From an uncultured Clostridium sp. (GTDB taxonomy: Bacteria; Bacillota; Clostridia; TANB77; CAG-508), in assembly GCA_900552135.1 (NCBI GenBank), contig URYN01000005.1:1-64000 (forward strand): a stretch of 64,000 bases of DNA. The letters run 5' to 3'. A program made the translations under genes and the position numbers. The notes under the pieces are model-generated. The model saw nothing but the letters and a program-made list of their open reading frames with translations, ran no database searches and was not told the origin of the DNA. Positions 41,246 through 50,821 of the stretch are shown here, in pieces (positions within the stretch are counted from its first letter, which is position 1; each line of letters begins with the position of its first letter).

Positions 41246-41907
41246 TAAAAAATCTTTTAATTGATGAAAGAATAAGAAAAATTGAATATGATTTTTTAGC
41301 AAGGTATTTTTATATTATAAAAATACCTTTGTCTAATTGTGTGTATGACGAGATTTCAGGACACAGCGATATATTTTATTGCAGTGTAAAAGATAAAATA
41401 ATTTGTGCACCCAATAGTCCGATTATAAAAAATAGTTTTATATTGGGAAATTCTGAGGTGAAATCCAAATATCCCGAAGATATTAGGTATAATGCTTGCC
41501 AGATAGGAGAAAATATAATTGGAAGTAAATACACAGATAACACAATAAATCCAAATATAATTGTAAAACAAGGCTATACAAAATGCTCTATAGCTGTAAC
41601 TGGCCCTAATTCTTGTATAACCGGAGATAAAGAAATTTACGAAAAATTAAAGAATAAGGGAGTAGAAGCTTGCTTAATCGAGGAACACAATATAAAACTT
41701 TTAAACAAAGACGGAACGCCAACGAATATGCAGGGGTTCATAGGAGGAGCCAGCTTTGTGTTTGATAATAAATTTGTTTTATTTGGAGACATTGAAAAAT
41801 TAGAGTCTAAGGGAAAAATAACAAATCATTTGAGAAAACATAACTTAGAACTCATAGACTTCAAAGGATTAGAAGTTTATGACTATGGTGGAGGCATTGT
41901 ATTTTAG
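41224..41907 (+). CDS. DUF6873-like protein (GME-fold)
   Basis: A 227-residue protein that resembles the Clostridial DUF6873 family, thought to share the guanidino-group-modifying-enzyme fold. Visible features are NPNIIVKQGYTKCSIAV, a hydrophobic SCITGD segment, the GGASFVFDNKFVLFGDIE block near residue 172-189 and an ending GLEVYDYGGGIVF. The start is TTG 41224, inside tyrS (22-nt overlap), suggesting translational coupling. The family name is from memory of the pattern and less certain; the function is unknown. Confidence 0.6.
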   Translation: MQTSNEIVKNLLIDERIRKIEYDFLARYFYIIKIPLSNCVYDEISGHSDIFYCSVKDKIICAPNSPIIKNSFILGNSEVKSKYPEDIRYNACQIGENIIGSKYTDNTINPNIIVKQGYTKCSIAVTGPNSCITGDKEIYEKLKNKGVEACLIEEHNIKLLNKDGTPTNMQGFIGGASFVFDNKFVLFGDIEKLESKGKITNHLRKHNLELIDFKGLEVYDYGGGIVF

Positions 41908-42018
41908 TGCTAACCTTTGAAATAAAAATATGCAATAAAAAGTTCAAAATTATCTTGAAAAAAAGTAACTTTAGTATTAGAATATATAATGTAAAATTAA
42001 AACGAAAGGATGAAATTT

Positions 42019-43455
42019 ATGAACAAAAAAGTAAAAATTTTGGCGATAATAATGGCCGTAATCACAATATTTGCAACAAGTGTTGCTTATGCTGCAAATG
42101 AAGACGTTACTCTTGTAAAAGTAAAAGATAATGTTTGTGAAATAAAAATGGGCGAAGACGGAAAATTAGTAAAAAAACTAATAGACGTAAGCAATGAAAA
42201 CAAAGATGTTACACTACAAGTAGATGTAACAAATTTAAAGAGTGAAGAAGAAAATGTAAAACCTTCTGAAATATTTCTAGTAATAGATAATTCAAAGAGT
42301 ATGACAGCTAACACACTAGCAGATGGAAAAACAAGAAAAGAAACAGTTTTTGAAGCTGCAAAAACATTGGCTAGCAAAATACTTACAAATCAAAGCACTT
42401 CTAAAATAGGTGTTGTAAGATTTTCAACAAGTACAGAAATTGCAAAAGAAGGAACTTTAGAAGATGCATCTTTAGTAATTGCACCAACAAGTGATGTAAC
42501 AGCAATTTCTTCAGCTATAGACTCTATAGAGGCAAACGGAGACAGAACAGATATAGATGCTGGTCTTCAAGTTGCAAGAGCAAATTTCAGCACAGATACA
42601 AATTTAAATAAATATGTAATACTTCTAACAGATGGTGTTCCAAACACAGCAGTTGGAGGACCAACAATGACTTATGGTGGAGAAGTTACAACAAAAACAA
42701 AGAGCACAATTCAATCTTTAAAAGATTCAAATTTAAATTTAATAACTGTTATGACAGGTGTAAACTCAACTTATCAACCAGATCCTGATGGAACAATGGC
42801 AAGCGATGCTGCAGGAAAAACATATAAAGACTTAGCAGAAGATATATTTGGAACATCAACAGCACCAAACTATGGACCATTCTACTATGTAACAGATGAA
42901 AATGTAACAGACATAATCACAAATAAAGTTTATGAAAACGTTGTTACAATAGTAAAAAATGAAATAAAAGACATTGTTGTAGTTGATTATTTTCCAGCCG
43001 ATATAATTGCAAACTATGATTTCGAAATATTCGAAAAAGAAAACATTGGAACTGTAACAGCAACAGTTAATACAGAAAACAACAGTATAACATGGACAAT
43101 TGGAACATTAGAGGCTGGTAAAACAGCATCTTTCAAATACAAGTTAAAATTAAAAGAAAACTTTGATGAAAAAATAATAAATGTTGAAACACCAACAAAC
43201 GAAAAAGTTGATGTAAAATATACGGGAACAGATGGAAAAGATAATACAGTAACATCTGACGTATCTCCTTCAATAATGTTAAAGAAGGAAAAACCAGCTC
43301 CAACACCTGAGAATAAAATTCCAGATAACACAACAGCACCGGATCCAATTCCTCAAACAGGAGATGCAGTTTCAGTTGTAATATCAACAATTATAATTAT
43401 GGCAATTGTTGGACTTGGAATTTACACTGTAAAGTATAAAAATGATAACAAATAA
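42019..43455 (+). CDS. Sortase-anchored von Willebrand factor A surface protein
   Basis: A 478-residue exported protein. It has a Sec signal (residues 1-24, ending SVAYA), a vWA domain with the MIDAS motif DNSKSM near residue 93 and LLTDGVPNT near 201, a beta-sandwich stalk and a C-terminal sorting signal: IPQTGD near residue 444, a hydrophobic helix and a basic tail (KYKNDNK). IPQTG is an LPxTG variant, so a sortase elsewhere should attach it to peptidoglycan; adhesion or pilus function is inferred. AAAGGATG upstream; ATG 42019 is preferred over 42010. A terminator follows. Confidence 0.9.
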   Translation: MNKKVKILAIIMAVITIFATSVAYAANEDVTLVKVKDNVCEIKMGEDGKLVKKLIDVSNENKDVTLQVDVTNLKSEEENVKPSEIFLVIDNSKSMTANTLADGKTRKETVFEAAKTLASKILTNQSTSKIGVVRFSTSTEIAKEGTLEDASLVIAPTSDVTAISSAIDSIEANGDRTDIDAGLQVARANFSTDTNLNKYVILLTDGVPNTAVGGPTMTYGGEVTTKTKSTIQSLKDSNLNLITVMTGVNSTYQPDPDGTMASDAAGKTYKDLAEDIFGTSTAPNYGPFYYVTDENVTDIITNKVYENVVTIVKNEIKDIVVVDYFPADIIANYDFEIFEKENIGTVTATVNTENNSITWTIGTLEAGKTASFKYKLKLKENFDEKIINVETPTNEKVDVKYTGTDGKDNTVTSDVSPSIMLKKEKPAPTPENKIPDNTTAPDPIPQTGDAVSVVISTIIIMAIVGLGIYTVKYKNDNK

Positions 43456-43569
43456 AAAATGATATTATAATTCGAGTTAGTTAATAAAATAATTTATTAT
43501 ATAATGTGAAATTAGTAAAATATGAATTAATAAAGGAACTTATTAACAACGAGTAAAAAAGAGATAATA

Positions 43570-43601
43570 AATACACAAATGTTATAATACCTTTGTGTAT
43601 T
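43570..43601 (+). terminator. Terminator between the vWA gene and ldh
   Basis: AATACACAAA (43570-43579) pairs with TTTGTGTATT (43592-43601), followed by TATTTAT. Confidence 0.7.
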
Positions 43602-43634
43602 TATTTATAAAAAAATAAAGTGAGGTAATAAATT

Positions 43635-44585
43635 ATGATAGAAAGTAGAAAATTAGTGTTAGTGGGAACTGGAATGGTTGGAATGAGCATGGCTTATGCT
43701 TTAGAAAACCAAGGAGGAATAAATGAATTAGTTTTAATAGATGTATTAAAAGACAAGGCAGAAGGTGAGGCAATGGATCTTAATCATGGAGTCCCTTATG
43801 CATCAGGAAAAATGGACATAAAAGCAGGGGATTACGATGAATGCAAAAATGCAGACATAGTAGTAATAACAGCTGGGTTGAATCAGAAACCTGGACAAAC
43901 AAGATTAGAACTTGCATCTGCAAATGCAAAAATAATGAAAGAAATAACAGAAAATGTTGTAAAATCAGGATTCAATGGAATATTTGTTATTGCATCAAAT
44001 CCAGTAGACTTAATGTCTTATGTTGTTCAAAAAGTTTCCGGATTTCCAAAGAATAAAGTAATAGGCTCTGGAACTGTATTAGACACTGCTAGATTACGTT
44101 ATTTAATAGGTGAAAGACTAAATGTATCAAGCAAAAATATACATGCATATATAATGGGAGAACACGGAGACTCTTCATTTGTGCCATGGACACACAGCTA
44201 TGTAGGTTGTAAAAAATTATTAGATATCCTTAAAGAAAGAGGAGAAAACGAAAATATATTATCAGACATCTACACAGAAGTACAACAATCAGCTTATGAA
44301 ATAATAGAAAAGAAAAGAGCCACATATTATGGAATAGGAATGGGACTTGCTAAATTAGTAAGAACAATATTAAACAATGGAAAAGAGATACTAACTGTTT
44401 CTACAAAACTTGAAGGAGAATATGGACACGAAGGAATATATATCGGAGTTCCTGCAATAATTGGAAATAATGGTGTTCAAGAACTTCTAAATCTTCCACT
44501 AACAGCAGAAGAACAAAAACAATTTGACAACAGCTGTGATGTACTAATGGGAATGAAAAAAGAAATAGACAATATAATTGGGTAA
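43635..44585 (+). CDS. ldh: L-lactate dehydrogenase
   Basis: A 316-residue LDH that reduces pyruvate to L-lactate with NADH. The NAD site is VLVGTGMVGMSMAYAL near residues 7-22; catalytic-loop and substrate residues are GLNQKPGQTRLEL near 84 (Q-K-P-G-Q-T-R, the Gln marking lactate rather than malate dehydrogenase), the Asp/Arg of VLDTARLRYLI near 150, and the proton-donor His in GEHGDSSF near 178. GTGAGGT lies about 9 nt before the start. It indicates fermentative metabolism. Confidence 0.95.
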   Translation: MIESRKLVLVGTGMVGMSMAYALENQGGINELVLIDVLKDKAEGEAMDLNHGVPYASGKMDIKAGDYDECKNADIVVITAGLNQKPGQTRLELASANAKIMKEITENVVKSGFNGIFVIASNPVDLMSYVVQKVSGFPKNKVIGSGTVLDTARLRYLIGERLNVSSKNIHAYIMGEHGDSSFVPWTHSYVGCKKLLDILKERGENENILSDIYTEVQQSAYEIIEKKRATYYGIGMGLAKLVRTILNNGKEILTVSTKLEGEYGHEGIYIGVPAIIGNNGVQELLNLPLTAEEQKQFDNSCDVLMGMKKEIDNIIG

Positions 44586-44686
44586 AAGTTATTAAATTGA
44601 AAATATTAAACTAAAATTTGGAACATTTTTATAGATAAGTTACAAGTTAAAAAATTGTTAGTCAAATAAAAAAGTTTGTCGAATAC

Positions 44687-44715
44687 TTGTGTTTTTTGTA
44701 TGTTTGTGCTAGAAT
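44687..44715 (+). promoter_or_regulatory. Extended -10 promoter of the gene at 44804
   Basis: TTGTGT (44687-44692), 17-bp spacer, TAGAAT (44710-44715) preceded by GTGC. The leader contains the hairpin-like GTGCTTTCGAGAGGAACACC, which may fold near the ribosome site. Confidence 0.65.
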
Positions 44716-44803
44716 TTGTCATGAACTAGGTTTATCCTTTCGACACGCACGGTGCTTTCGAGAGGAACACCTCCGAAAATAATTTTATGGGAGGGAGAAT
44801 GTT

Positions 44804-45121
44804 ATGCTGGAAAAGCTGAGCAGGTTTGAGAAGGAGCAGATGAGAAATGCTGAACTTCGGGAGAAGATGATTGTTATTTTCAACGAAATTAGTGTTGAAA
44901 TGAGCAGGCAAATCTCCGAAAAAAAGGCAAATCCACACATCCAGATAGGCTTGAACGATAAGTTCAGACTTGTCAAAGTCGAAGAAAAGTACTGGATTGT
45001 TCCAGACAAGGAAGACTACTCTGAACTGTGCAGCAAGATGCTGAGAATGCTCAATGAATCCGGGTTTACCCTAGTGGGAAGCCACGACAACAATTGGTTG
45101 TTGTATGAAGTTGCAGCGTAA
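44804..45121 (+). CDS. Hypothetical protein (105 aa), isolated unit
   Basis: No family recognised. Helical and charged in the first half, then strand-like (FRLVKVEEKYWIVPDKED and FTLVGSHDNNWLLYEV). Codons are GC-richer than in ldh or eno. GGGAGGGAG lies about 6 nt before the start. Private promoter and terminator. Confidence 0.6.
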   Translation: MLEKLSRFEKEQMRNAELREKMIVIFNEISVEMSRQISEKKANPHIQIGLNDKFRLVKVEEKYWIVPDKEDYSELCSKMLRMLNESGFTLVGSHDNNWLLYEVAA

Positions 45122-45139
45122 TGTCAGTACTACCAGTAA

Positions 45140-45175
45140 GCAAGAAGACTTCACCGTCAAGGTGAGGTCTTTTTG
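45140..45175 (+). terminator. Terminator after the gene at 44804
   Basis: AAGACTTCACC (45145-45155) pairs with GGTGAGGTCTT (45161-45171), followed by TTTGC. Confidence 0.8.
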
Positions 45176-45239
45176 CTATTACTACTAATTGTATTCAATC
45201 AATTTAGAGTTTTGTATGAGTTTATTTAATTGATTTTTT

Positions 45240-46508
45240 TTACTCATTTATTTCATTTTCTATATTCAATAATCTGTTGTATTTTGCAATTCTATCTGTT
45301 CTACATGGAGCTCCAGCTTTTATTAAAGAACTATTTGTTGCTACGGCAATGTCTGAAATTATTGTGTCCTCGGTTTCACCAGAACGATGAGAGACAATGG
45401 TGTTGTAACAATTAGATTTTGCAAGCTCAATTGCATCAAGTGTTTCAGTTAATGTTCCTATTTGATTTGGTTTTATTAATATACAATTTCCAGCCCCTTT
45501 ATCGATTCCTTTTTTCAATCTTGCAACATTTGTAACAAAAAGATCGTCTCCAACTAGCTGAATTTGATTTCCTACTCTTTTTGTGAGTTCTACCCAAGAT
45601 TCCCAATCTTCTTCGGCGAGCCCATCTTCAACAGAAATAATAGGATAATTTAAACATAAATCGCAAATATAATTTATCATTTCTTCTTTTGTTTTGAACT
45701 CATTAGTTTTCCAAAATAAATATCCATCTTTGTTTTGCTTTTTTGCTTCATCAAACATTTCTGTTCCAGCAATATCAAGTGCTATTGCAATATCCGTTTT
45801 TAATTTATAATTAGAGATTTTTATTGCTTCTACTATTAAATCCAGTGCTTCTTCATTGCTTTGTAGGTTAGGGGCAAAACCACCTTCATCTCCAACAGCA
45901 GTTGATAAATTTTTAGACTTTAGCAATTTCTTTAAATTCTGATAAATGGTAACTCCCATTTCTAATTTCTTGGAAAAGGTTTTACCTCCGACTGGAACAA
46001 TCATAAATTCTTGTATACTTAAATTATTATCTGAATGCTTTCCACCGTTTAAAATGTTCATCATTGGAGTTGGCAATGTGTGTGCATTAACTCCGCCAAT
46101 ATAAGAATATAAAGGTAATCCAAGAGAATTAGCTGCAGCCTTGCAGCAGGCAAGAGAAACACCTAAGGTTGCATTTGCACCAAGAGTAGATTTGTTTTGT
46201 GAACCGTCTAATTTAATAAGGGCATAATCAATACTTCGTTGTGAATATACATTCATATCTAACAATTTTTTTGCAATCTTGGTATTTACATTATTAACAG
46301 CTTCTTGAACTCCTTTACCAGAATATCTTTTTTCATCTGAATCTCTTAATTCAACAGCCTCAAAACTTCCTGTTGAGGCTCCTGATGGAACGATTGCAAC
46401 TCCAGAAAAACCGCCTTCAGTAACAACTTCAACTTGCACTGTTGGATTACCACGTGAATCTAAAACCTCCAATGCAGAAACACTTTTAATTCCTAAATAA
46501 TCTTTCAT
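45240..46508 (-). CDS. eno: Enolase
   Basis: A 422-residue enolase of glycolysis (2-phosphoglycerate to PEP). Visible family blocks are ALEVLDSRGNPTVQVEV (residues 10-26), SGASTGSFEAVELRD near 42-56, KLEMG, VGDEGGFAPNL near 204, IALDIAGTEMFD, SVEDGLAEEDWESW near 281, the catalytic-Lys region KPNQIGTLTETLDAI near 330-345 and SHRSGETEDT near 359-368. Complete in length. GGATGAT precedes the minus-strand ATG, a modest ribosome site. Not clustered with other glycolytic genes here. Confidence 0.96.
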   Translation of the reverse strand: MKDYLGIKSVSALEVLDSRGNPTVQVEVVTEGGFSGVAIVPSGASTGSFEAVELRDSDEKRYSGKGVQEAVNNVNTKIAKKLLDMNVYSQRSIDYALIKLDGSQNKSTLGANATLGVSLACCKAAANSLGLPLYSYIGGVNAHTLPTPMMNILNGGKHSDNNLSIQEFMIVPVGGKTFSKKLEMGVTIYQNLKKLLKSKNLSTAVGDEGGFAPNLQSNEEALDLIVEAIKISNYKLKTDIAIALDIAGTEMFDEAKKQNKDGYLFWKTNEFKTKEEMINYICDLCLNYPIISVEDGLAEEDWESWVELTKRVGNQIQLVGDDLFVTNVARLKKGIDKGAGNCILIKPNQIGTLTETLDAIELAKSNCYNTIVSHRSGETEDTIISDIAVATNSSLIKAGAPCRTDRIAKYNRLLNIENEINE

Positions 46509-46601
46509 ATAATCATCCTTTCAATATATACAAATTCTAATAATATTATTGACATCATAAGGAAAAAAATACGGGAATATCAATGAAAAAATAAAATAAA
46601 C

Positions 46602-46630
46602 AAAACCAGAGGCTTGAGTGCTCTGGTTTT
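46602..46630 (-). terminator. Terminator of tRNA-Gln
   Basis: AAAACCAGAG (46602-46611) and CTCTGGTTTT (46621-46630) form a 10-bp stem; on the minus strand it lies directly after the tRNA. Confidence 0.8.
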
Positions 46631-46642
46631 AAAAAATACGTT

Positions 46643-46717
46643 TGGTTGGGATGGTGTGATTCGAACACACGCATATCGGAGTCAGAGTCCGAGGCCTTAC
46701 CGCTTGGCGACATCCCA
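46643..46717 (-). tRNA. tRNA-Gln (anticodon CTG)
   Basis: On the minus strand the acceptor arms are TGGGATG and CATCCCA with discriminator A and encoded CCA. The D-arm CGCCAAGCGGTAAGGC is typical for Gln. The anticodon stem TCGGA/TCCGA holds CTCTGAC, giving CTG. Confidence 0.93.
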
Positions 46718-47034
46718 AAATAAAAAATGAAAACTGTTATTATAATAGCACATAAAAAAGAAAAAATCTAGTAGAAAAAGAAAAAATTTTAAATTAAAAA
46801 AGTATTATATGCTGAAGGTACTATAAATTCAAGAAAGTTATATGTCAAGAAACGAAAAAATGCTGAAAAATGATGTGAGGAGCCCGTAACAATATGTTAT
46901 AAAAATAATTTGAAAATAAAAATTCATAAATTTTACCTATTGCAATATTATTTAAATAAGTATATAATATACGCGAATTAGGAGATATAATTATATTTCC
47001 TTAACAACGCTTCTTTTTATAAGGAGAAAGTATT
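46718..47034 (+). promoter_or_regulatory. Upstream region and promoter of the symporter gene
   Basis: TTGCAA (46940-46945), 17-bp spacer, TATAAT (46963-46968). A near-palindrome, AGGAGATATAATTATATTTCCT (about 46980-47001), lies at the start of the leader. The rest of the spacer from the tRNA shows nothing recognisable. Confidence 0.6.
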
Positions 47035-48297
47035 ATGAAAAATATTTTAAAAACTTACAAATCAGTTATTATACTTTTAGCTGCGATAATAATTGGTGCC
47101 ATATTAGGAATGGCTTTAAAAGAAAATGCAGCTGTCTTAAAACCCTTTGGGGACATCTTCTTAAATTTATTATTTGTTACAATAGTTCCATTAGTATTCT
47201 TAAGTATTACCACATCAATATCAAGAATTAAACAACCTAAAAGAATTGGAAAAATAATGATTACTATAATTGCAACTTTTGTTGTAATGTCATTAATTTC
47301 AGTTTTAGTAGGAATTGTATCAACTTATTCTTTTAAATTAGTTAATACAGAAGATGGAGCTCAAATAAGAGCATCATTAGAAGAAGATAGTGGGGAAACA
47401 AGCTCTACTGAAACAGACGAGAAAGAGCCAACTATATTAGATAGAACTGTTAGTGCTCTTACTGTAACCGATTTCAGCAAATTACTTTCAAAAGACAATA
47501 TATTGCCACTAGTTGTTTTCTCAATTTTATTCGGTGTAGCAATAAAAATGGCTGGAGAAAAAGGAGAAGCAATACAAAAAACTTTAGAGTCAGCTTATGA
47601 AGTAACTCTTAAATTTGTACAGCTTATATCTTACTATTCACCAATCGGACTTGGTTGCTATTTTGCTGTTCTAGTTGGAACTTATGGAAGTGCAATAGCA
47701 GTTGGATATGCAAAAACATTCATAATTTATACTTTGGTTTCAATAGTATTTTACATAGTTATGTACTCTGTTTATGCCTTTATCGCTGGTGGAAAAAAAG
47801 GATTAATTACTTTCTGGAAGAATATAATTACACCAACAGCAGTTGCATTGGCAACATGTTCATCTGCAGCAGCAATACCTGCAAACACAGAAGCCGCTAA
47901 GAAAATTGGTGTATCAGATGATATAGCAGAAACAACAGTACCATTAGGAACAAGTTTCCACAAGGATGGATCAATAATTGGTTCTGTATTTAAAATAATG
48001 TTTTTAGTATGCCTATTTGGAACAAATGCAAGTATATTCCAAGTAATTGGAGTTGCTTTGGTTGCAAATTTACTTGTAACAGCTGTTCCAATTGGTGGTG
48101 GAACAATATCAGAAATGATGATTATTTCAATGATGGGCTATCCAGTAGCAGCATTACCAATCCTTACAATGATTGCAACTGTAATAGATGCTCCTGCAAC
48201 AGTTTTAAACTCTGTTGGAGATTCAGCAGCATCAATGCTTGTAGCAAGATTTGTTGATGGTAAGGACTGGATGAATAAAAAAGAAACAGGAAAATAA
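47035..48297 (+). CDS. Dicarboxylate/amino acid:cation symporter (DAACS)
   Basis: A 420-residue symporter of the glutamate/serine transporter family. It has about eight membrane helices, with re-entrant hairpin sequences TCSSAAAIPANTEAAKKIG near residue 280 (HP1 serine-rich) and PIGGGTISEMMIISMMGYPV near 350 (HP2), plus a DAPATVLNSVGDSAAS ending helix (residue ~385) matching the Na+/substrate Asp-Asn region. Substrate could be glutamate, aspartate, serine or a dicarboxylate. AAGGAG lies about 9 nt before the start. The YlmH-like gene follows with no gap. Confidence 0.93.
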   Translation: MKNILKTYKSVIILLAAIIIGAILGMALKENAAVLKPFGDIFLNLLFVTIVPLVFLSITTSISRIKQPKRIGKIMITIIATFVVMSLISVLVGIVSTYSFKLVNTEDGAQIRASLEEDSGETSSTETDEKEPTILDRTVSALTVTDFSKLLSKDNILPLVVFSILFGVAIKMAGEKGEAIQKTLESAYEVTLKFVQLISYYSPIGLGCYFAVLVGTYGSAIAVGYAKTFIIYTLVSIVFYIVMYSVYAFIAGGKKGLITFWKNIITPTAVALATCSSAAAIPANTEAAKKIGVSDDIAETTVPLGTSFHKDGSIIGSVFKIMFLVCLFGTNASIFQVIGVALVANLLVTAVPIGGGTISEMMIISMMGYPVAALPILTMIATVIDAPATVLNSVGDSAASMLVARFVDGKDWMNKKETGK

Positions 48298-49107
48298 ATG
48301 GAAAAATCAACTATTATAAACAAATATGTAAATGAAGATGATAAATTATTTGTAGCAAAAATTTTAGACAAAATAAAGATTGCAAAAACAAAAAATCAAA
48401 TTACTAACACAGATTTTTTAAGTATGCATGAACAAAATATAAGTAGAGAAATTTTGAATATTGAAAAGGAAAAAAACTATATTTATTACTTGCCTTGTGA
48501 GGAACTAGAAAAGGCAATGTTAATAATATATCCTGATAAATGTGAAGAAATTTTTCTAAATAATAGATTCAATTTTTCGACATTAGTTTGCCTAATAAGG
48601 ATTACTCTTCCAAATGAATTAAAAGGAACTTATAGTCATAGAGATTATTTAAGTGGAATTATGAAACTTGGAATTAAAAGAGAAAAAATCGGAGACATAT
48701 TGGTATTTGAAGATGGTGCCGATGTAGTCTGCAGTAACGAAATTTCAAAATATATTTTGAACAATTTACAACAACTTACGAGATTCTCAAAAGCTAAAAT
48801 AGAACAATTAAATATTTCTGAAATTAGAAAGCCTGATATAAAAAAAGAGGAAAAAAGAATTACAGTTTCTTCTTTAAGGCTTGATAATATTGTTTCAGAA
48901 CTTGCAAACTGTTCAAGAAATGAAGCAACAAAAATATTAGAAAATCAAAGAGTTATGGTAAATTATGAAACAGAGACCAGAAACTCAAAAATGATAAATG
49001 AAAAAGATGTTATTGTTATAAGAGGAAAAGGAAAATTTGAAATTTTTGAAATTTTAGGTGAAACAAAAAAAGGGAAAATTGCATTGAATGTAGAACATTA
49101 TATATAG
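48298..49107 (+). CDS. YlmH-like S4-domain RNA-binding protein
   Basis: A 269-residue protein of the YlmH family: an N-terminal domain (YIYYLPCEELEKAMLIIYPD), a middle block with YSHRDYLSGIMKLGIKREKIGDILV (residues ~105-130) and a C-terminal S4 RNA-binding domain with VSSLRLDNIVSELANCSRNEATKIL (residues ~191-215) and INEKDVIVIRGKGKF. YlmH proteins act in translation quality control, binding stalled ribosome subunits, and are often near the divisome cluster; here it abuts a symporter instead. The start codon is directly after the symporter stop, implying co-transcription. Confidence 0.88.
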   Translation: MEKSTIINKYVNEDDKLFVAKILDKIKIAKTKNQITNTDFLSMHEQNISREILNIEKEKNYIYYLPCEELEKAMLIIYPDKCEEIFLNNRFNFSTLVCLIRITLPNELKGTYSHRDYLSGIMKLGIKREKIGDILVFEDGADVVCSNEISKYILNNLQQLTRFSKAKIEQLNISEIRKPDIKKEEKRITVSSLRLDNIVSELANCSRNEATKILENQRVMVNYETETRNSKMINEKDVIVIRGKGKFEIFEILGETKKGKIALNVEHYI

Positions 49108-49175
49108 AGATAAATAGCCATTTTATTTTAAAGATAAAATGGCTAAAATAATAAGCAAAAGAAAGGATAAATAAC

Positions 49176-49847
49176 ATGAGAATAGTTGAACCATGGATCA
49201 AAGTCGAAAAAATTGACGGCGTAAAAATTATGAAAAGAATTGAAAGAGCTTGTAGAACCTGCTATCGTTCTGAAGGAAATATAACAGAAGATAGTTACAA
49301 GAATTTACTAAAAAATTGCCTTAATAGAGGACATGAGTCTGTACTAGAACATGAGAAAGTTACAGTAAGAATATATGGAGATATAGGAACTTATAAAGAT
49401 TTAACAAGACATAGATTTGCAAGTTTCTCTGTTGAATCTACAAGATATTGTAGCTATGATAAAGACAAGTACGGAAATGAAATTGCAGTTATAAATCCGG
49501 CATATATAGAGGACGAGCAAGTATATGAAACATGGAAAAAAGGAATTGCAGATGTTGAAGAGGCATATATGAAAATGAAAGAACTTGGTGCAACAAACGA
49601 CATGTGTAGAGAATTACTTCCACACTCAACAGCAGCAGAATACACAATGACAGCAAACATAAGAGAATGGAAACATATATTATCATTAAGAACAACGAAG
49701 AATGTACACCCTGCAATAAGACAGATTCTTATACCACTTTTAAAATACTTTAAAGAACAAATGCCAGAAATATTTGGAGACATTCAATATGACGAGGAAT
49801 TTAACGAAAAGTATTATGCAAAATTAACAGTGGAAGAGGAAGTATAA
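49176..49847 (+). CDS. thyX: FAD-dependent thymidylate synthase
   Basis: A 223-residue ThyX, which makes dTMP from dUMP using methylene-THF and FAD. The ThyX motif RHRx7S appears as RHRFASFSVES near residues 77-87, followed by TRYC. LLPHSTAAEYTMTANIREWKHILSLRTTKNVHPAIRQI (residues ~147-184, cited in parts: LLPHSTAAEY, REWKHILSLR) forms the active-site end. GAAAGGAT is about 12 nt before ATG. One base separates it from folD. Confidence 0.95.
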   Translation: MRIVEPWIKVEKIDGVKIMKRIERACRTCYRSEGNITEDSYKNLLKNCLNRGHESVLEHEKVTVRIYGDIGTYKDLTRHRFASFSVESTRYCSYDKDKYGNEIAVINPAYIEDEQVYETWKKGIADVEEAYMKMKELGATNDMCRELLPHSTAAEYTMTANIREWKHILSLRTTKNVHPAIRQILIPLLKYFKEQMPEIFGDIQYDEEFNEKYYAKLTVEEEV

Positions 49848-49848
49848 G

Positions 49849-50709
49849 ATGTATCAATTAATTGATGGTAAAGAATTGGCAAAAAAAGTTAGAGAAGAGC
49901 TTAAAGAAGAAAATAAATTGCTTAAACAGCGAGGAATAAAAGCAAAACTTGCGGTTATTCTTGTTGGAGATGATAATGCTTCTAAAATTTATGTAAGAAA
50001 CAAAAGCAAAGCTTGCGAAGAAGTAGGAGTTGAGTATGAAGAAATACTTCTTGATACAAATACAACTATGGATGAACTTCTTGGAGTTATTGACGAATTA
50101 AATAAAAGAAAAGATATAAATGGAATATTACTTCAAAGCCCTATTCCAAAAGGACTTAATATTCAAGAGGCATTTGAGAGAATAAGTCCTTTAAAGGATG
50201 TAGACGGATTTAATCCTGTAAATGTTGGAAAATTGATGATTGGACAAGACACATTTGTTTCTTGTACTCATTATGGAATAATAAAAATGCTTGAACATTA
50301 TAATATACCAGTAGAAGGAAAACATGCTGTAGTAATAGGAAGAAGCAACATTGTAGGAAAACCACTTTCACACTGTCTACTAAATAAAAATGCAACTGTT
50401 ACAATTTGTCACTCAAAAACTAAAAATCTATCAAGTATCACAAAAAATGCAGATATTCTTATTAGTGCAGTTGGAAAATTAAATATGGTAACAGAAGATA
50501 TGGTAAAAGACGGTGCTGTTGTAATAGATGTAGGAATGAATAGAGATGAAAATGGAAAATTAAAAGGGGATGTCGATTTTGAAAACGTAAAAAATAAAGC
50601 ATCATACATTACTCCAGTTCCTGGCGGAGTTGGCCCTATGACAATAGCAATGCTTATGAACAATGTTATAAAAGCTACAAAATTGCAAAATGATGTGAAA
50701 AACATTTAA
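49849..50709 (+). CDS. folD: Methylenetetrahydrofolate dehydrogenase/cyclohydrolase
   Basis: A 286-residue bifunctional FolD that interconverts methylene-, methenyl- and formyl-THF. Visible blocks are AVILVGDDNASKIYVRNKSKA (catalytic Tyr/Lys region near 44-60), ILLQSPIPKGL near 97, VDGFNPVNVGKL near 122, VVIGRSNIVGKPLSHCLL near 162 (NADP site) and TPVPGGVGPMTIAMLM near 262. Coupled with thyX, which uses the same methylene-THF pool; ThyX releases THF rather than DHF. Confidence 0.96.
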   Translation: MYQLIDGKELAKKVREELKEENKLLKQRGIKAKLAVILVGDDNASKIYVRNKSKACEEVGVEYEEILLDTNTTMDELLGVIDELNKRKDINGILLQSPIPKGLNIQEAFERISPLKDVDGFNPVNVGKLMIGQDTFVSCTHYGIIKMLEHYNIPVEGKHAVVIGRSNIVGKPLSHCLLNKNATVTICHSKTKNLSSITKNADILISAVGKLNMVTEDMVKDGAVVIDVGMNRDENGKLKGDVDFENVKNKASYITPVPGGVGPMTIAMLMNNVIKATKLQNDVKNI

Positions 50710-50821
50710 AGTGAATCACATTTGAACTAAAAGGGTGTAAGAAATAAATTAAATTGAGTAATAAAATCTATGAAACATGAAATAAAAAAGATTCAAGAAT
50801 AATATTAATTTAAATTAAATC

